Source of the DNA: Anaerolineae bacterium
GTDB lineage: Bacteria > Chloroflexota > Anaerolineae > SpSt-313
Assembly: GCA_023511475.1 (NCBI GenBank)
Contig: JAIMBM010000141.1
Span: 1-7,396, forward strand
Length of the DNA: 7,396 nucleotides
Direction: 5' to 3'
The position numbers and the translations under genes are program-made. The notes under the pieces were generated by a model. It had not been told where the DNA came from. It saw only the letters and a list, made by a program, of their open reading frames with translations, and searched no databases. Positions 5,076 to 7,396 of the stretch are shown here, piece by piece (within the stretch, counting starts at the first letter, position 1; the number at the start of each line of letters is the position of its first letter).

Positions 5076-6425
5076 ATGCTCATCAGACCAGCCGTCAGGC
5101 CAACGGGATCGACTCCAGATAGCGACGGGCGGCTCCGCCAGGCACCAGGGGCGGCGCACGAAGACACGCTTCGCCAGCTCGTGGTCCAGGTCCGGGACCG
5201 CGTGGTGGCAGACGTCCGTCTGCAGGGGGATGTGGCAGACCACGAGGCCATCCGCCGCAAGATTGCCGAGGTCTATGGGGAGCTGGTGCGGACGTCCAAC
5301 CTGGTGCTTGGCCGCAACGACCGCGAGCAGCTGTTCGAGCGGGTTGTTGCCGAGATCCTCGGCTACGGCCCGCTGGACCCCTTCCTCAGGGATGACACCG
5401 TTACCGAGATCATGGTGAACGGGCCCGAGAGGATCTATATCGAGCGCGGGGGCAAGATCGAGCGGACTCCATACTCGTTCGACGATGCTGCGCACCTGAT
5501 GCGCATCATCGAGCGCATCGTGGCGCCGCTGGGGCGACGGATTGACGAATCCTCACCGATGGTCGATGCGCGGCTTCCCGACGGGTCCCGCGTCAACGCC
5601 ATCATCCCGCCCCTGTCGCTCGTCGGGCCGGTGCTGACGGTCCGCAAGTTTGCGCGCGTTCCGCTGGGGGTCGAGGAGCTGATCAAGCTGGGTAGCTGCA
5701 CCGCCGAGCTGATGGAGTTTCTGAAGGCCTGCGTCCATGCGCGGCTCAACATTGTCGTGTCGGGCGGTACGGGCTCTGGCAAGACGACGCTGCTGAATGT
5801 GCTCTCTTCGTTCATTCCGGGGGATGAGCGTATAATAACCATAGAGGATGCGGCCGAGCTTCAGCTCCGGCAGGAGCACGTCATCACGCTCGAGTCGCGC
5901 CCGCCGAACCTTGAGGGGAGGGGGCAGATCACGATTCGCCAGCTTGTCATCAACGCGCTGCGCATGCGCCCCGACCGGATCATCGTCGGCGAGGTTCGCG
6001 GCGGCGAGGCTCTCGACATGCTCCAGGCCATGAACACCGGCCACGATGGCTCGCTGACTACCGCGCACGCAAACAGTGCCCGGGACGCCTTGCGCCGCAT
6101 CGAGACGATGGTCCTCATGGCCGGTATGGACCTGCCGCTGCGGGCGATCCGGGAGCAGGTTGCGTCGGCCATTGACCTCGTGGTGCACATGCAGCGCCTG
6201 CGCGATGGCTCTCGTAAGGTCGTGCAGGTCGCCGAGATCACCGGGATGGAGGGCGATACGATCCTGATGCAGGATATCTTTATCTTTGAGGAGACGGGCA
6301 TGCGCGAAGGCAAGGTGCTCGGGGAGCTCCGGCCTACCGGGCTGCGGCCCAAGTTCAGTGAGAAGCTGCAGCAGGCGGGCTTTGCGCTGGGCGCGGAGCT
6401 CTTTGGCTACGGACGCCGACGGTAG
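5076..6425 (+). CDS. cpaF: CpaF/TadA, Tad pilus assembly ATPase
   Basis: CpaF (TadA) is the hexameric cytoplasmic secretion ATPase of the GspE/VirB11 superfamily that drives Flp pilin polymerisation. The 449-aa length is normal. After a variable N-terminus, the family N-domain shows 'EILGYGPLDPFLRDDTVTEI' in short form and 'MVNGPERIYIERGGKIE'. The ATPase core has Walker A GGTGSGKTT (230-238, Lys236), the Asp box ITIEDAAEL (255-262, Glu257/Asp258), Walker B RIIVGEVRG (301-309, Glu306) and the His box TGHDGSLTTAHANS (His323, His331). All catalytic motifs are intact, so the enzyme should be active. The ATG start at 5076 has GAGGTGG seven bases upstream. It is placed after tadC and a small gene rather than before tadB, and is followed seven bases later by the DUF192 gene. 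Identification is very secure. Confidence 0.97.
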   Translation: MLIRPAVRPTGSTPDSDGRLRQAPGAAHEDTLRQLVVQVRDRVVADVRLQGDVADHEAIRRKIAEVYGELVRTSNLVLGRNDREQLFERVVAEILGYGPLDPFLRDDTVTEIMVNGPERIYIERGGKIERTPYSFDDAAHLMRIIERIVAPLGRRIDESSPMVDARLPDGSRVNAIIPPLSLVGPVLTVRKFARVPLGVEELIKLGSCTAELMEFLKACVHARLNIVVSGGTGSGKTTLLNVLSSFIPGDERIITIEDAAELQLRQEHVITLESRPPNLEGRGQITIRQLVINALRMRPDRIIVGEVRGGEALDMLQAMNTGHDGSLTTAHANSARDALRRIETMVLMAGMDLPLRAIREQVASAIDLVVHMQRLRDGSRKVVQVAEITGMEGDTILMQDIFIFEETGMREGKVLGELRPTGLRPKFSEKLQQAGFALGAELFGYGRRR

Positions 6426-6432
6426 GCTGGCC

Positions 6433-6789
6433 GTGGAACAGGTTCGTCTCCTGAACCGGACCCGGGGCACGGTCATAGCCGACAAGGCTGAGGTCGCGAG
6501 CAGTTGGTTTGCCCGCTTGCGCGGGCTGATCGGGCGCCGGGCGCTCGCGCCGGGGCATGGCCTGATCATCCGGCCCTGCAACAGTGTTCACACCTTCTTC
6601 ATGGCTTTTCCGATCGAGCTGCTCTTCGTGGGCGAAGGAGATCGCATCCTACGAGCGACTAGCGCTATAGGCCCGTGGCGCATCGGGCCGATCGTCCCGG
6701 CGGCGCGCTATGTCGTCGAGCTGCCTGCCGGGACCCTGGCCGCAAGCGGCACCGCGGCCGGTGACGAGCTCGAGTGGGTGACCCAATAG
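6433..6789 (+). CDS. DUF192 family protein
   Basis: DUF192 is a small conserved family of unknown biochemical function. The 118-aa product (from GTG 6433) covers the domain almost end to end: 'VRLLNRTRGTVIADKAEVA', 'FARLRGLIGRRALAPGHGL' (the R-x-x-GL-x-GR signature), 'NSVHTFFMAFPIELLFV' (the family M-x-x-P-I-x-L/D block), and 'ARYVVELPAGTLAASG' near the C-terminus. There is no signal peptide or membrane segment, so it is predicted cytoplasmic. The start is uncertain: TTG 6403, inside the end of cpaF with GGAG at 6395-6398, is an alternative that would give an overlap and add ten residues. The gap from cpaF is at most seven bases, so it is almost certainly cotranscribed. A role with the Tad system is guilt by association only. 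Confidence 0.88.
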   Translation: MEQVRLLNRTRGTVIADKAEVASSWFARLRGLIGRRALAPGHGLIIRPCNSVHTFFMAFPIELLFVGEGDRILRATSAIGPWRIGPIVPAARYVVELPAGTLAASGTAAGDELEWVTQ

Positions 6790-6817
6790 AGGTGTGACAC
6801 GGCACCGGAGGCAGGCC

Positions 6818-7306
6818 ATGAGCAGCCTTCTACCCAAGGGCAAGGCGAGTACGATCGTGATCGGCGGCGTTCTGGTCGTTGCCCTGCTGATCGGCACCTT
6901 CCTGTTCGGATATCTCGGCCTGAGGCTGTTGCTCGGCAACTCAGGAGGCCGGGAGCGGGTGGCGCAGGCCCCGACGGTGACTGCGACGGTGCCGGCCTCT
7001 CCGACGAGCACACGAACACCCACCCCAACGCGTACACCTCTTGTCATCGTTGCAGCTACCGCTGTGCCCTTCACGCCCGGCCCCATCACGGGCGCGCCTG
7101 AGCGGACGCCGGAGCCTACACTCACCCCGTCGCCGTCGGGCGGAGGACAGGTCGCCTCCCGCACGCCAACCCCGACCGCAGCCTCACCCGGGAGCCATGA
7201 TACCGGCAAGCTGCCGCAGACGGGCCTCGGGCCCGGTGTTCCCATGGTCGGGCTGATACTGGCCGGCATGGCCGGTGCAGCCCGCCGACTGCGCCAGCAC
7301 TGCTGA
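6818..7306 (+). CDS. Membrane protein with Thr/Pro-rich stalk and C-terminal LPQTG sorting signal
   Basis: No named family recognised. The 162-aa product starts at ATG 6818, with GGAGG (6807-6811) six bases upstream; GTG 6794 is in frame but lacks such a site. It has a basic start (PKGK), a long hydrophobic segment at about residues 12-39 (signal anchor or uncleaved signal), then a Thr/Pro/Ser-rich low-complexity region at about 51-128 with TPTPTRTP-type repeats. It ends in a classic cell-wall sorting signal: LPQTG (132-136), a hydrophobic stretch (about 137-155) and a basic tail RRLR (156-159). Sortases cut LPXTG between Thr and Gly and attach the protein to peptidoglycan or pilins. No globular domain is present, so it may be a spacer or anchor. 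The gap from the DUF192 gene is 28 bases, which suggests cotranscription. Thr/Pro linkers of this kind are common in Chloroflexota. Confidence 0.8.
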   Translation: MSSLLPKGKASTIVIGGVLVVALLIGTFLFGYLGLRLLLGNSGGRERVAQAPTVTATVPASPTSTRTPTPTRTPLVIVAATAVPFTPGPITGAPERTPEPTLTPSPSGGGQVASRTPTPTAASPGSHDTGKLPQTGLGPGVPMVGLILAGMAGAARRLRQHC

Positions 7307-7396
7307 CCGCCTCTTCCAGGGTGTAGTTTACCTTCGGGGCAGGGTTGTCTGTACTGTTGATGCGAAGGCCCCCACCCCCGGCGCCCCCCCCCCCCC
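7307..7396. other. 3' flank with inverted repeat and terminal poly-C
   Basis: No gene is seen. CCTTCG (7331-7336) and CGAAGG (7363-7368) form a six-base inverted repeat with a 26-base spacer and no T-run. The last 13 bases (7384-7396) are all C, preceded by further C-rich runs (7369-7379). The homopolymer at the very end looks like an assembly or sequencing break point rather than a biological feature. Confidence 0.5.

Noticed and set aside
5832..5837. TATAAT inside cpaF
   Set aside because: It encodes part of the ITIEDAAEL approach with rare ATA codons; no -35 partner is seen at suitable spacing.
5553..6581. 342-aa open frame on the minus strand
   Set aside because: It is antisense to cpaF and DUF192, whose motifs are intact on the + strand; the composition is low-complexity Arg/Pro/His and no family is recognisable.
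7017..7190. Thr/Pro codon repeats as a possible tandem DNA repeat or CRISPR-like array
   Set aside because: The nucleotide units are irregular in length and sequence; the repetition is at the protein level (Thr/Pro linker).

Overview
This window is a GC-rich contig end carrying most of the cytoplasmic and inner-membrane core of a Tad (tight adherence, Flp-type) pilus/secretion system. All the convincing genes lie on the + strand. Product types, G+C-rich codon use, frequent TTG/GTG starts, Thr/Pro-rich 'TPTPTRTP' linkers and a C-terminal LPQTG sorting signal suggest a monoderm-type Chloroflexota bacterium (inference; Actinomycetota is the main alternative). No secretin gene is present here, which fits but does not prove a single membrane.

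Layout: 1-457 is a leader without a convincing protein gene. It holds hairpins, a repeated GGYAAC-N6-GTTACC inverted repeat and a long stem-loop containing a 12-nt string that matches the most conserved strand of c-di-GMP-I (GEMM) riboswitches. Next come cpaB (458-1255), a cpaE/tadZ-like gene with a pseudo-receiver and a degenerate ParA-like domain (1313-2443), tadB (2561-3523), tadC (3545-4474), a small tail-anchored TPR-like protein (4471-4926), the ATPase cpaF/tadA (5076-6425), a DUF192 protein (6433-6789) and a membrane protein with a Thr/Pro-rich stalk and LPQTG sorting signal (6818-7306). The contig ends in a 13-base C run.

How they work together: CpaF powers pilus assembly. TadB and TadC form the membrane platform, CpaE/TadZ localises the machine, and CpaB is an extracytoplasmic accessory protein. 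The TPR-like protein, DUF192 protein and LPQTG protein are co-directional accessory genes whose link to the pilus is inferred from position. The Flp pilin, prepilin peptidase, TadE/F/G minor pilins and a recognisable TadD are not in the window and must be elsewhere or beyond the contig ends. The gene order is unusual: cpaF follows tadC and a small gene instead of preceding tadB.
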